DNA from: Sphingomonas sp.
GTDB taxonomy: Bacteria; Pseudomonadota; Alphaproteobacteria; Sphingomonadales; Sphingomonadaceae
Assembly (NCBI RefSeq): GCF_003248515.1
Contig: NZ_QFOB01000004.1
Coordinates: forward strand, 248,001-312,000
Direction of reading: 5' to 3'
Length of the DNA stretch: 64,000 nucleotides
Positions 25,580 to 33,780 of this stretch are shown in pieces. The translations under genes were made by a program, and so were the position numbers. Under the pieces are notes generated by a model, which ran no database searches, had not been told where the DNA came from, and saw nothing but the letters and a program-made list of their open reading frames with translations. The number at the start of each line of letters is the position of its first letter. Position 1 is the stretch's first letter.

Positions 25580-26230
25580 ATGACCTTTCGCAACGGCCTC
25601 GACTCGCTCCTCCGCCCCGAAGATTCGGTCCTCCTCCTGATCGATCACCAACCCTATCAGCTGGCCAATCTGAACAGCCATGATCCGCACATGGTGGTAA
25701 ACAACACGACCGCGCTGGCGAAGCTTGCAAAGGCGTTCGACGTCCCCACGATCCTCACCAGCGTCATCGTCGATCGCGGCGGCCTGCTCTTTCCGCAGAT
25801 CACCGATCTGTTCCCCGGGCAAGAGGTGATCGATCGCACGTTCATCAACACCTGGGAGGACAAGCCTACGGTCGACGCGGTCAAGGCAACCGGCCGCAAG
25901 CAGCTCATCATCGCTGGCCTGTGGACCGAAGTCTGCGTCGCGATGCCCGCGATCCAGGCGGCCGGCGAAGGCTGGGACGTGACGGTGGTGACCGACGCAT
26001 CGGGCGGCACCTCGCTGGAGGCGCATGAAGTCGCGATCCAGCGCATGATCGCAGCGGGCGTCAACATGATGACCTGGATGGCCGTGGGCTCCGAATGGCA
26101 GCGCGACTGGGCACGCCTCGACACTGCCGTCCTGCTGCCGGAAATCCTCGTCGCCCATGCGGGCGGCAGCGGCATCGCCTACCTTTGGGAGCAGCAGCTC
26201 CTCAACACGCCGGTCGCCAAGGCTGGCTGA
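25580..26230 (+). CDS. isochorismatase-family hydrolase, YcaC-like
   Basis: A 216-residue cysteine hydrolase related to YcaC. The catalytic triad is read as Asp in VLLLIDHQPYQL, a Lys in the middle region and the nucleophile Cys in IIAGLWTEVCVAMPAIQA. The segment VVTDASGGTSLEAHEVAIQRM and the tryptophan-rich end GSEWQRDWARLD match YcaC. Proteins of this group hydrolyse amides or isochorismate-like substrates, but the YcaC substrate is not established. The divergent LysR regulator suggests induction by a small molecule. Confidence 0.9.
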   Translation: MTFRNGLDSLLRPEDSVLLLIDHQPYQLANLNSHDPHMVVNNTTALAKLAKAFDVPTILTSVIVDRGGLLFPQITDLFPGQEVIDRTFINTWEDKPTVDAVKATGRKQLIIAGLWTEVCVAMPAIQAAGEGWDVTVVTDASGGTSLEAHEVAIQRMIAAGVNMMTWMAVGSEWQRDWARLDTAVLLPEILVAHAGGSGIAYLWEQQLLNTPVAKAG

Positions 26231-26269
26231 TCCGGAAAGCGGGTGACGGATACGCCGGCACCCGCTTTC

Positions 26270-26573
26270 CCCCATACGGAGCCAAGATTTGAGGAGGCCT
26301 GCCGGAGAGACGGCTTTGAAGGCTGGGGCAAGGTGGCGACGGCAATGGGCACAGGGGATGGATCGTCGAGCGCCACTGCCTTCGCTCGCTTAATGAGATC
26401 ATGGACCTGCTGAATGACCGGAAGGCCAAGCGATTGGCGTCCGATTTCGAGAGCCGCCCGAGGCGTCGGGTCAGGTTCGTTTTTCCGATCGCGGATCGAA
26501 GGCCAGCGGGAACCACGATGCGGACTTCGAATCCGCCATCACTCGACCTTCGAACATGCGTCATAACCCGCAT
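26270..26573 (-). pseudogene. truncated and frameshifted tyrosine-recombinase (integrase)
   Basis: The minus-strand frame starts MRVMTHVRRSSDGGFEVRI and continues VVPAGLRSAIGKTNLTRRLG and RLSKSDANRLA, the typical N-terminus of island and prophage integrases. After ANRLA the reading shifts: a neighbouring frame goes on with LPVIQQVHDLIKRAKAVALDD, as in relatives. Nothing of the SAM-like or catalytic R-H-R-Y domain follows, since the gene is cut off by the isochorismatase gene's 3' region. It lies directly at the 3' side of tRNA-Ser, the usual place of an island integrase. This is the main content of the 430-bp gap between 26231 and 26662. Confidence 0.65.
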
Positions 26574-26597
26574 TTTGTAGCACCACTTTGTAGCACC
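26574..26597. repeat. 11-bp direct repeats upstream of the integrase start
   Basis: TTTGTAGCACC occurs at 26574-26584 and 26587-26597, immediately upstream of the integrase ATG. Such GTAGCAC repeats are often seen at integrase promoters and may bind integrase or excisionase; this is recalled, not tested. Confidence 0.45.
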
Positions 26598-26659
26598 CAG
26601 ACGGTGGAAAGCGACGCTTTGTCATAAGGTTAAGTTACGACAATCACTTAGGAAAGTCG

Positions 26660-26749
<90 letters not shown>

Positions 26750-26863
26750 GCAGCGAGGTTCGAAAGCCGCGTGAGCGCGGCCGGACCGATGGAGGGGCGC
26801 TCCTAGCCGAGCAAATCGGGCTTGCCAAGGGCGCTTGCGCGTCTTCGCCAGAAACCTAAATAT

Positions 26864-27253
26864 ATGCGCATGACGCTTCCCGTTCGGACCAATACCCCCT
26901 CTTCGACACCGCTGCCCCCGATGCCACCGGTTTCGCATGCGCGCTTCGCGCTGGGCGATGTCGTGCGCCATCGATTGTTCGGCTTTCGCGGCGTGATCTT
27001 CGATGTCGATCCCGTCTTCGCCAACAGCGAGGAATGGTATGCCGCGATTCCCGAAGAGGTGCGGCCCGAAAAGGATCAGCCCTTCTATCATCTGCTCGCC
27101 GAAAATGCGGAATCGAGCTACGTCGCCTATGTCAGCCAGCAGAATCTGGAGCCGGACAGCAGCGACGAGCCCGTCGATCATCCGGCGATCAACGGCCTGT
27201 TCGAGCCCTTCACCGACGGCCGCTACGCGCTCCGCCGCGAACATCGCCATTAA
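26864..27253 (+). CDS. hspQ: HspQ / YccV-like hemimethylated-DNA-binding domain protein
   Basis: A small protein of the HspQ (YccV-like, PF08755) family, which in E. coli is a heat-shock protein that affects Lon and DnaA turnover. The core runs RFALGDVVRHRLFGFRGVIFD, VDPVFANSEEWY, QPFYHLLAEN and YVAYVSQQNLEPD. The C-terminal part INGLFEPFTDGRYALRRE belongs to the same family. The start is uncertain: ATG at 26864 gives 129 residues with a Pro/Thr-rich leader, while ATG at 26921 starts just before the conserved domain; neither has a good ribosome binding site. No partner gene is evident. Confidence 0.85.
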   Translation: MRMTLPVRTNTPSSTPLPPMPPVSHARFALGDVVRHRLFGFRGVIFDVDPVFANSEEWYAAIPEEVRPEKDQPFYHLLAENAESSYVAYVSQQNLEPDSSDEPVDHPAINGLFEPFTDGRYALRREHRH

Positions 27254-27348
27254 GATGCGCGCCCAGGCCCGCACCTCCGCGCCAACCGGCACGGAGCGGC
27301 GGGCCGATCGGCCTTGTCGCGACGGCATTTGGAACATATGATGAACGA

Positions 27349-28602
27349 ATGGCGCAACTGGATACCCGATCGAAGCTGGCGATCCTGGCAGACGCGGCGA
27401 AATATGATGCCTCCTGCGCCTCGTCCGGCACGGCCAGGCGCACGTCGCGCGATGGCAGGGGGCTGGGCTCCACCGAAGGCATGGGCATCTGCCACGCCTA
27501 TGCGCCGGACGGGCGATGCATCTCGCTACTCAAGATTCTGCTGACGAACAGCTGCATCTTCGACTGCCATTATTGCATCAACCGGAAGAGCTCTAACGTC
27601 CGCCGCGCGCGCTTCACGACGGACGAAATCGTCAAGCTCACCATCGCCTTCTACAAACGCAATTATATCGAGGGCCTGTTCCTCTCCTCCGGCATCGTTC
27701 GCTCTTCCGATTATACGATGGAGCGGATCGTGGAGGTGGCGCGATCGCTGCGCGAGGATCATGGCTTTCGCGGCTATATCCACCTGAAGACGATCCCGGA
27801 CGCCGATCCGGAATTGATCCGCGCCGCCGGCCTCCATGCGGATCGGCTGTCGATCAATGTGGAACTGCCGACGATTTCGGGGCTCGCCCGCCTCGCCCCG
27901 GAAAAATCGGCCACGCGGATCGCGGGTGCGATGGGCGAGCTGAAGGGAGCGATCGAGGAAGGGCAGGATGCGCGCCGCCATTTCCGCGCCGCGCCCGCCT
28001 TCGCGCCCGCCGGCCAATCGACGCAGATGATCGTGGGGGCGGACAGCGCGAATGACGGCGACATCATCGCCAGCGCGAGCCGGCTCTATGATCGATTCGG
28101 TCTGCGACGCGTCTATTATTCGGCCTTCAGCCCCATACCGGACGCGAGCAGTATCCTGCCTCTGCGCCGACCGCCCCTGCTGCGCGAGCACCGGCTCTAC
28201 CAGTCGGACTGGATGATGCGCTTTTACGGCTTCACGCCGGCCGACGTGACGGCAGCGACGGACGCGGGTGGCATGCTGCCGCTTGATATGGATCCGAAGC
28301 TCGCCTGGGCGCTGAAATTCCGGGCCTTCTTCCCGCTGGACGTCAATCGCGCGCCGAGGGAGGCGCTGCTGCGCGTGCCAGGGTTGGGCATCAAGGCGAT
28401 CGATGCGATCCTCTCCGCGCGCCGCCTGCGCCGGCTGCGTCTGGAGGATGTGGCACGGCTCACCGTCTCGATCGCGAAGATCCGGCCCTTCCTGATTGCG
28501 GCCGACTGGACGCCTGCACGGATCGATGGCGCGGCGGACCTCGCGCCACTGGTGAAGCCCCGCGCCGAGCAGATGGAATTGTTCGCCGCGCGGGCGGCCT
28601 GA
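27349..28602 (+). CDS. putative DNA modification/repair radical SAM protein
   Basis: A 417-residue radical S-adenosylmethionine protein of the type annotated as putative DNA modification/repair (TIGR03916-like). The [4Fe-4S]-SAM motif is CIFDCHYC near residue 65, with SGIVRSSDYTMERI and HLKTIPDADPELI downstream. The C-terminal part holds a helix-hairpin-helix DNA-binding motif (LLRVPGLGIKAIDAIL). The ATG at 27349 gives MAQLDTRSKLAILADAAKYD. In many genomes this gene is paired with a UdgX-like uracil-DNA glycosylase and a DUF4130 protein; here the next gene is a transporter, so the partner is missing from this locus. Confidence 0.88.
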   Translation: MAQLDTRSKLAILADAAKYDASCASSGTARRTSRDGRGLGSTEGMGICHAYAPDGRCISLLKILLTNSCIFDCHYCINRKSSNVRRARFTTDEIVKLTIAFYKRNYIEGLFLSSGIVRSSDYTMERIVEVARSLREDHGFRGYIHLKTIPDADPELIRAAGLHADRLSINVELPTISGLARLAPEKSATRIAGAMGELKGAIEEGQDARRHFRAAPAFAPAGQSTQMIVGADSANDGDIIASASRLYDRFGLRRVYYSAFSPIPDASSILPLRRPPLLREHRLYQSDWMMRFYGFTPADVTAATDAGGMLPLDMDPKLAWALKFRAFFPLDVNRAPREALLRVPGLGIKAIDAILSARRLRRLRLEDVARLTVSIAKIRPFLIAADWTPARIDGAADLAPLVKPRAEQMELFAARAA

Positions 28603-28742
28603 TCGAAGCGCCGCCCAACGGCCCCGCCAGCCGGAACGCCAGGATGATCGACCGCGCGGCCACCGGATGGCATGAGGGAGCGGCACAGGCCCTGCCGCCT
28701 TCTGATTGGCGTGGGCGGGGAACGGGCGACGGAGAGCTGCCG

Positions 28743-30026
28743 ATGACGGGGGAAACAAGGGCCGATCCGCTGGCAACCGCCTATCGCAGGATCACGCTTC
28801 GCTTCGTGCCGTTTCTCTTCCTCTGCTATATCTTCAACTATCTCGATCGCGTGAATGTCGGCTTCGCCAAGCTGGAGATGCTCGGCGCGATCGGGATGAG
28901 CGAGACTGCCTACGGCTTCGGCGCGGGCATCTTCTTCCTCGGCTATATTGCGTGCGGGGTGCCGAGCAATCTGCTGGCCGAGCGGGTCGGCGCGCGACGC
29001 TGGCTGGCCTGCCTGATGATCGTGTGGGGCGCGATTTCGGCGGCGATGCTATTCGTGCGGACGCCGATTGCTTTCTATATCCTGCGCTTCGCCATGGGCG
29101 CGGCCGAGGCCGGCTTCTTTCCGGGGATCGTGCTGTTTCTCACGCGCTGGTTCCCCGCCTCCCGGCGCGGCCGGGTGATGGCGCTGTTCATGTCGGCCAT
29201 TCCGCTTTCCGGCGTGCTTGGCGGCCCGCTCTCGGGATGGATCCTCGCCCGTTTCGGGGCCGGGCAAGGCGGGCTGGAGGCATGGCAGTGGATGTTCCTG
29301 ATCGAAGCGATCCCGACCATCCTGCTCGGCCTCGCCATGCTCCGCCTGCTCGACGAGGGCGGCGATCGGGCCAGCTGGCTGGATCCGGCCGAGCGCATCG
29401 CGGTGGCGCAGGCGCTGGCGGCCGAGGCACACCCCCGCACGATGCCAGAGGCGGGCCGCTTGGCCCCGATATGGGGCAATCCCGTGTTGTGGCGGCTGGG
29501 GGCGATCTATTTCTGTATCCAGAGCGGGGTCTATGCGATCAATTTCTGGCTGCCCTCGATCATCGCGCAATCCGGCCAGAGCGATCCGATGCTGATCGGC
29601 TGGTTGAGCGCCATTCCCTATCTGGCGGCGGCCCTGTTCATGATCGCGATCGGCCGATCCGCCGATCGACGCGCGGAGCGGCGCTGGCACCTTGCCGGCC
29701 CCATGCTGCTCGGGGCTGTCGGGCTGGGCCTTTCCGCCCTCATGGCGACGACACCGCTCTGGTCATTGCTCGGCCTCACGCTGGCCGCGATGGGCGCGTT
29801 GACGGCGCTGCCGATGTTCTGGCCGCTTTCGGATCGCCATCTCGCCGCGGCCGGCGCGGCCGCGGGCATCGCCTTCGTCAATTCGCTGGGCCAGATGGCG
29901 GGTTTCCTGAGCCCCTATGCGGTCGGCTGGATCAAGGATGCGAGCGGCAGCACCACGATCGCGCTGGCGATGCTTTCGGCGATGCTGGCGATCGGCAGCC
30001 TGCTCACGCTTCGTTTCCGGCGCTGA
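28743..30026 (+). CDS. MFS transporter, anion:cation symporter type
   Basis: A 427-residue transporter of the major facilitator superfamily with 12 predicted helices. The first helix region RFVPFLFLCYIFNYLDRVNVGFA and LGYIACGVPSNLLAERVGAR match the ACS (phthalate/hexuronate permease) family, which carries organic anions with protons or sodium. The start ATG at 28743 has GGAGAG eight bases upstream. The region before it (28603-28742) shows nothing else. Its substrate cannot be inferred from the context: an unrelated radical SAM gene lies upstream and a receiver gene converges. Confidence 0.9.
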   Translation: MTGETRADPLATAYRRITLRFVPFLFLCYIFNYLDRVNVGFAKLEMLGAIGMSETAYGFGAGIFFLGYIACGVPSNLLAERVGARRWLACLMIVWGAISAAMLFVRTPIAFYILRFAMGAAEAGFFPGIVLFLTRWFPASRRGRVMALFMSAIPLSGVLGGPLSGWILARFGAGQGGLEAWQWMFLIEAIPTILLGLAMLRLLDEGGDRASWLDPAERIAVAQALAAEAHPRTMPEAGRLAPIWGNPVLWRLGAIYFCIQSGVYAINFWLPSIIAQSGQSDPMLIGWLSAIPYLAAALFMIAIGRSADRRAERRWHLAGPMLLGAVGLGLSALMATTPLWSLLGLTLAAMGALTALPMFWPLSDRHLAAAGAAAGIAFVNSLGQMAGFLSPYAVGWIKDASGSTTIALAMLSAMLAIGSLLTLRFRR

Positions 30027-30065
30027 CCTTCCTTGCCGGGCTTTTCGGCGCGGCCCACCCTCGAA

Positions 30066-30482
30066 TCAGCCGGCTGTCGCTCCGGTTCGCGGCGCATCGA
30101 TTGATGCGGGAGAGCCCGCCTGCTCGCGCGCGGCCTCCAGCGCGGCCCAAAGCTCCTCGGGCTGACCCAGCCGGGATTTGTCGACGCACGCGCTCGCGCC
30201 GTGGCGAAAGGCTTCGGCCGTGGCGGGCGAGCCTTCATAGGTGGCGGCGGAGATCACCACCACGGGCACGGCCAGTTCGGATATGCCCGCGATCAGCTCC
30301 AGGCTGCCGCCTTCCGGCAGATTGAGATCCAGCGTCACCAGATCGGGCTCGGCCGCGCGCACCACGGGCAGCACCTCGCGCGCGGAAACCGCCCGCCCCG
30401 CCACACTCCATCCGCGCCGCTCGATCAATCGGGTGAGGATCTTCGCCATGAGATCCGAATCCTCGGCAATCACGATCCGCAA
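30066..30482 (-). CDS. single-domain response regulator receiver
   Basis: A CheY-like receiver of about 138 residues without an output domain. The acidic pocket is in RIVIAEDSDLM, the phosphoacceptor Asp in LVTLDLNLPEGG, the switch Ser/Thr in VVVISAATYEG and the Lys in ACVDKSRLG. The start is uncertain: a TTG at 30482 follows GGGGGG with a good spacing, while a GTG at 30497 would add MWGVK. No histidine kinase is nearby. Its C-terminus converges on the MFS gene. Confidence 0.82.
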   Translation of the reverse strand: MRIVIAEDSDLMAKILTRLIERRGWSVAGRAVSAREVLPVVRAAEPDLVTLDLNLPEGGSLELIAGISELAVPVVVISAATYEGSPATAEAFRHGASACVDKSRLGQPEELWAALEAAREQAGSPASIDAPRTGATAG

Positions 30483-30675
30483 CTTTACCCCCCACACTTC
30501 GGGGAATCGCCATGTCGATCAGATCTTTACGAGAGGTTGGATTCGGGTGGCGCATCCGCCCGACTAGACCGAAGTCTATGCGGAATATGGATAATTCTTC
30601 TTATCCTCGTCGGGAATATGGCGGTTTCGCGCCGATCCCGCGATCATCGTCGGAAGCGGGGCCGGATAGCTCTTC

Positions 30676-31368
30676 TCAGCCGCCCAGCAGCGCCGCGAAC
30701 GCCTTCACCGCCGCCGCCTCGCCCTCCGGCGCGCCCCACACGGAACCGCTGGCCGCGATGAAATCCGCGCCGGCCGCCACCAGAGGCGCGGCATTGGCGG
30801 GCGTGATCCCGCCGATCGCCACGCAGGGCGGCTCGAACAAGGTGGTCCACCAGCCGAGGATCGAGGGATCGGGCTGGTGGCGGACCTCCTTCGTCATCGT
30901 CGGATAGAAAGCGCCGAACGCGACATAATCGGCTCCCGCCTCACCCGCCTCCATCGCCAGGTGGCGGCTGTCATGGCAGGTCACGCCGATCTGTGCCTGC
31001 GGCCCCAGCAGGGCGCGGGCATCACGCGGATCACCATCCTCCTGCCCCAGATGCACGCCATCGGCCCCCAGCCGCTTCGCCAGAGCCATGCTGTCGTTGA
31101 TGATGAAGGTCACCTCGGCATCCGCGCACAGGCGCTGGATCGGATCGGCGATCCGCGCGATCGCATGATCGTCCAGCCCCTTCAGCCGCAGCTGGAAGGC
31201 GGCGACCGGCCCGGCATCGAAAGCGGCCGCCAGCCGATCGCGAAAGCCCGCGTCGATGGCGGGGGGCGAAATCAGATAGAGCTGGCAGGGCGGCCGGCTC
31301 GTATCCCGTTCGAAGCGGTCGGCGAAGCCCGGGTCCAGCGCCAGCGCGTCATCATCATCCTGATCCAT
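30676..31368 (-). CDS. thiE: thiamine phosphate synthase
   Basis: Couples HMP-PP and THZ-P to thiamine phosphate in a TIM barrel. The 230-residue protein has the family blocks AAFQLRLKGLD, FIINDSMALAKRLGADGVHLGQED, IGVTCHDSRH, ADYVAFGAFYPTMTKE and CVAIGGITPANAAPLVAAGADFIA. An acidic N-terminal extension (MDQDDDDALALD) precedes the barrel. The gene overlaps the end of the upstream membrane-protein gene by 14 bp, so they are co-expressed; no TPP riboswitch was recognised ahead of the operon. Confidence 0.93.
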   Translation of the reverse strand: MDQDDDDALALDPGFADRFERDTSRPPCQLYLISPPAIDAGFRDRLAAAFDAGPVAAFQLRLKGLDDHAIARIADPIQRLCADAEVTFIINDSMALAKRLGADGVHLGQEDGDPRDARALLGPQAQIGVTCHDSRHLAMEAGEAGADYVAFGAFYPTMTKEVRHQPDPSILGWWTTLFEPPCVAIGGITPANAAPLVAAGADFIAASGSVWGAPEGEAAAVKAFAALLGG

Positions 31369-31840
31369 GCGCGCGCTGTAGCTGCCTCAGCGCGGCGGAG
31401 AAAGCGGCTGGATCATCCAGCCTGTGCGCAATCGCCCGGATGCAGCGCCCGCCGCGCATCTCGATCGGCTCCACCAGATCGATCACGATGTTCGGATAGG
31501 CCAGCAGGGAAAGGCGCGCGATCGCGCGATCCTTCAGCGTCTCGGCGCTCCATTCCTCCCGCAGACCGGCCACAAGCGCGACCGGAACGTCGATCCTGCG
31601 AAGCGTGCCCGCGCGCATCACGATCCCCCCCTCGCCCACCATCACGGGCAGCCGGGGAAAGGAACGGATGAGGCGCACCAGCCAGATCATCAGGACCAGG
31701 CTGGCAAGGCTCAGGCACAGCCCCAGCGCCGGGCTCCACAAGGCGATCAGCAGATGGACCACCATCATCTCGACCAGCGATATGGCGACCAGCGCCCACA
31801 GCATCGGCGAGAGGCTGCGATGATAGAAGAAAGGGCTCAC
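31355..31840 (-). CDS. membrane protein with PH-like C-terminal domain, unknown function
   Basis: A 161-residue protein not assigned to a named family. It starts with two membrane helices (PMLWALVAISLVEMMVVHLL and GLCLSLASLVLMIWLVRLI) and continues with a soluble part whose strands (LPVMVGEGGIVMRAG, DVPVALVAGLREEW, YPNIVIDLVEPIEM) look like a bacterial PH-like domain. The GTG at 31840 overlaps the stop of the DUF2834 gene (GTGA). Its end overlaps thiE by 14 bp, so the three genes are translated together. Confidence 0.7.
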   Translation of the reverse strand: MSPFFYHRSLSPMLWALVAISLVEMMVVHLLIALWSPALGLCLSLASLVLMIWLVRLIRSFPRLPVMVGEGGIVMRAGTLRRIDVPVALVAGLREEWSAETLKDRAIARLSLLAYPNIVIDLVEPIEMRGGRCIRAIAHRLDDPAAFSAALRQLQRAHGSG

Positions 31841-32142
31841 CGCGCCCCGTGCCGCAGCGCGAGGAACAGTGGGAGGCCACAGGAAACGCCGATCAGGCAG
31901 GTGGCCAGGATCGGCAGCGCTACGGCCCACGCCCCGATCCGTCTTCCCTCCATCGCCACGAAGAGGATCAGCACAACCGCCGAGACGATCACGTCGAGGC
32001 CGAAAAAGGCGCTTACCCGGTTCGCGAACAGATCCGAGAACAGCAGCGGCACGTCCAGCCCATGCGCCGCGACCCATGGCACGAAGGCCGCGAGGGGAAC
32101 GACCGTGCCGATCAGCGCCAGCAGCCAGTAAATCCGCGCCAT
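31837..32142 (-). CDS. DUF2834 membrane protein
   Basis: A 101-residue protein of DUF2834 with three membrane helices: MARIYWLLALIGTVVPLAAF, VIVSAVVLILFVAMEG and AVALPILATCLIGVSCGLPL. Family members are of unknown function. It heads the operon with the PH-like membrane protein and thiE. The 93 bp upstream, between it and the fructose-bisphosphate aldolase gene, are filled by a long palindrome. Confidence 0.8.
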   Translation of the reverse strand: MARIYWLLALIGTVVPLAAFVPWVAAHGLDVPLLFSDLFANRVSAFFGLDVIVSAVVLILFVAMEGRRIGAWAVALPILATCLIGVSCGLPLFLALRHGAR

Positions 32143-32174
32143 GTCTCACCCGTCCGTGCCGAGCCTGTGAAGCA

Positions 32175-32202
32175 GCGCCCGTTCTTCCGGAAGAACGGGC
32201 GC
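32175..32202. repeat. perfect 28-bp palindrome inside a larger imperfect inverted repeat
   Basis: GCGCCCGTTCTTCC and its exact inverse GGAAGAACGGGCGC meet without a loop. Flanking arms (about 32153-32174 and 32203-32220, around CCGAGC/GCTCGG) extend the symmetry imperfectly to about 70 bp. It lies between fba and the DUF2834 gene and can serve as terminator for fba. Confidence 0.6.
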
Positions 32203-32235
32203 CCGACAAGCTCGGGACGGATGAGGGCGAAGCCG

Positions 32236-33132
32236 CTATGCCGTCTTGTTGACGGAGGCGCCGTAAATCTCGTCGATCGCCGCCTCCAGCGCCGCGTCGA
32301 ATTCGGCGGCGCTCATCTGGAAGCGCAGGTCTTCCAGCAGCGCACGGCTGAAGCTGGCGATGATGCCCGGATTCTTCGCCAGTTCCACGCAGGCTTCCGG
32401 CCGCTTGTAGCCGCCCGAAAGCGCCACCACGCGCAGCACGCGCGGATGATCGACGAGCGGCTGGAACAGGCCCTCCTTTTCCGGCAGCGAGAGCTTCAGC
32501 ATCACCTTGTCGGTGCCCGGCAGCGCATCCAGGCCCTTCAGCAGTTCCTCCATCAGGATCTGGTCGGCCTGCGCCCGCTCGGGGCTCTTGATGTTCACCT
32601 CGGGCTCCAGGATCGGCACGAGGCCGCCCGCCAGGATCTGCAGGCCGATCTCGAACTGCTGCGTGGCGATCGCCGCGATGCCGGCCGGATTGGCGAGATT
32701 GACGACCGAACGTTCCTTCGTGCCGAACACGCCAAGGCCCTTGGCGCGCGCCACCAGCGCGTCCAGCGTCGGCATCGGCTTCATCAGCTGAACGCCGTCC
32801 TTCTCGTCCTCCAGCCCCTTGTCCACCTTGATGAAGGGCACCACGCCACGCTCCAGCAGCGCGGTCGGCACGGGCTTGCCGCCCGCCTGCCCGTCCATCG
32901 TTCGCTCGAACAGGATCGCACCGATCACCTTGTCGCCCGTAAAGGCCGGCGAGGTGATGATCCGCACGCGCATGTCGTGGATCAGGCCGAACATCTCCTC
33001 GTCGTTCGAGAAGGCGTCCTCCTCGATCCCATAGCCTTTCAATGCCTTGGGCGTGGAGCCGCCCGACTGGTCCAGCGCGGCGATGAAGCCTTGGCCGGCG
33101 GCGATCTTGCTCGTCATCTCGTCGAAGTTCAT
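32236..33132 (-). CDS. fructose-bisphosphate aldolase, class I
   Basis: Cleaves or forms fructose 1,6-bisphosphate through a lysine Schiff base. The 298-residue protein has GQGFIAALDQSGGSTPKAL near the start, GVVPFIKVDKGLED, LVPILEPEVNIK and VMLKLSLPEKEG carrying the Schiff-base lysine, then VVALSGGYKR. This is the bacterial class I type (fba from MF/Staphylococcus and alphaproteobacteria), not the zinc enzyme. It is the last gene of the tkt - gap - MOSC - pgk run, separated from pgk by a toxin-antitoxin pair. Confidence 0.93.
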   Translation of the reverse strand: MNFDEMTSKIAAGQGFIAALDQSGGSTPKALKGYGIEEDAFSNDEEMFGLIHDMRVRIITSPAFTGDKVIGAILFERTMDGQAGGKPVPTALLERGVVPFIKVDKGLEDEKDGVQLMKPMPTLDALVARAKGLGVFGTKERSVVNLANPAGIAAIATQQFEIGLQILAGGLVPILEPEVNIKSPERAQADQILMEELLKGLDALPGTDKVMLKLSLPEKEGLFQPLVDHPRVLRVVALSGGYKRPEACVELAKNPGIIASFSRALLEDLRFQMSAAEFDAALEAAIDEIYGASVNKTA

Positions 33133-33161
33133 GTGCCCACCTTCCCGGTTGAATAGGGTGC

Positions 33162-33494
33162 CTAGAGTTCCAGCCAGCGGCGCAGCGCCTGATCGACCTG
33201 CTCCATCGCGGTCGCCGGCGCCCGGCCGATGACGCGCGTGATCCGCCCGCGTTCGATGATCTGGATCTTGTCGACCTGCACCTCGCTCTCGGCGGTCAGG
33301 CCCGTTTCGGATGTCGGGGCGAAGGCGACGCGAAACAGCGCCTCCCCGCCCAGCAGGCTCGTCATCGGACAGAGCGTGAGCGAGGAATGCGCCTCATTGA
33401 AGAGATCGGACTGGACGACGAGGAACGGGCGCGGCTTCTCGGGCACCTGCCCGGAGCCGGCCGCGATCACGATCATGCCGCGCCTTATTTCCAA
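33162..33494 (-). CDS. PemK/MazF-type toxin
   Basis: A 110-residue endoribonuclease toxin of the MazF/PemK family, which cleaves mRNA until neutralised. The conserved entry RRGMIVIAAGS, the PRPFLVVQSDLFN block with the catalytic Arg, the TLCPMTS strand with the catalytic Thr/Ser, and VQVDKIQIIERGRI are all present. A TTG at 33494 gives the family N-terminus (EIRRG) and overlaps the antitoxin end by 10 bp; an ATG at 33476 would cut the conserved start. It ends 29 bp before the aldolase gene, so that gene may be read from the same transcript. Confidence 0.88.
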   Translation of the reverse strand: MEIRRGMIVIAAGSGQVPEKPRPFLVVQSDLFNEAHSSLTLCPMTSLLGGEALFRVAFAPTSETGLTAESEVQVDKIQIIERGRITRVIGRAPATAMEQVDQALRRWLEL

Positions 33495-33730
33495 GCGCCG
33501 GCCTCGATATCCGTGGCGTGCCAGAAAGGCCGGTCCTCGGTGGTGCCGGCCGTGTCCCGCGCGGCGGCGCGAAGCGACTGGCGCTTCGCCTCCGCGCGGA
33601 AGGCCGCATCGTGGAGGTCGACATAGCGGCGCACCGCCTCGCGCGCGATATCGCTCTTGCTGCGGCCCTGCGAACGCGCGACGGCGGCCAGCCGCTGCTC
33701 CAGTTCGCTATCGAGCCTGACTCCAAGCAC
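33485..33730 (-). CDS. ribbon-helix-helix antitoxin
   Basis: An 81-residue antitoxin. The N-terminal LGVRLDSELEQRLAAVARSQG, then RSKSDIAREAVRRYV, is a CopG/MetJ-type ribbon-helix-helix that binds DNA as a dimer; the C-terminal AEAKRQSLRAAARDTAGT and WHATDI should cover the toxin. The start is a GTG at 33730 with GGAG six bases upstream. An 18-bp perfect palindrome sits directly before it, which is the expected autorepression site. Antitoxin precedes toxin with an overlap, the usual order. Confidence 0.87.
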   Translation of the reverse strand: MLGVRLDSELEQRLAAVARSQGRSKSDIAREAVRRYVDLHDAAFRAEAKRQSLRAAARDTAGTTEDRPFWHATDIEAGAWK

Positions 33731-33739
33731 ACATCGCTC

Positions 33740-33757
33740 CGTTAAACGCGTTTAACG
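33740..33757. promoter_or_regulatory. toxin-antitoxin operator palindrome
   Basis: CGTTAAACGCGTTTAACG is a perfect 18-bp inverted repeat nine bp upstream of the antitoxin start codon. Position and symmetry fit the binding site of the ribbon-helix-helix antitoxin, covering the ribosome binding site or core promoter. Confidence 0.75.
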
Positions 33758-33780
33758 TCTAACTGAGCAGATGCAGCAAA

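Noticed and set aside
15600..26230. CRISPR array or restriction-modification system in the accessory block
   Set aside because: No regularly spaced repeats and no nuclease or methylase of that kind were found; the only methyltransferase is a small-molecule type remnant.
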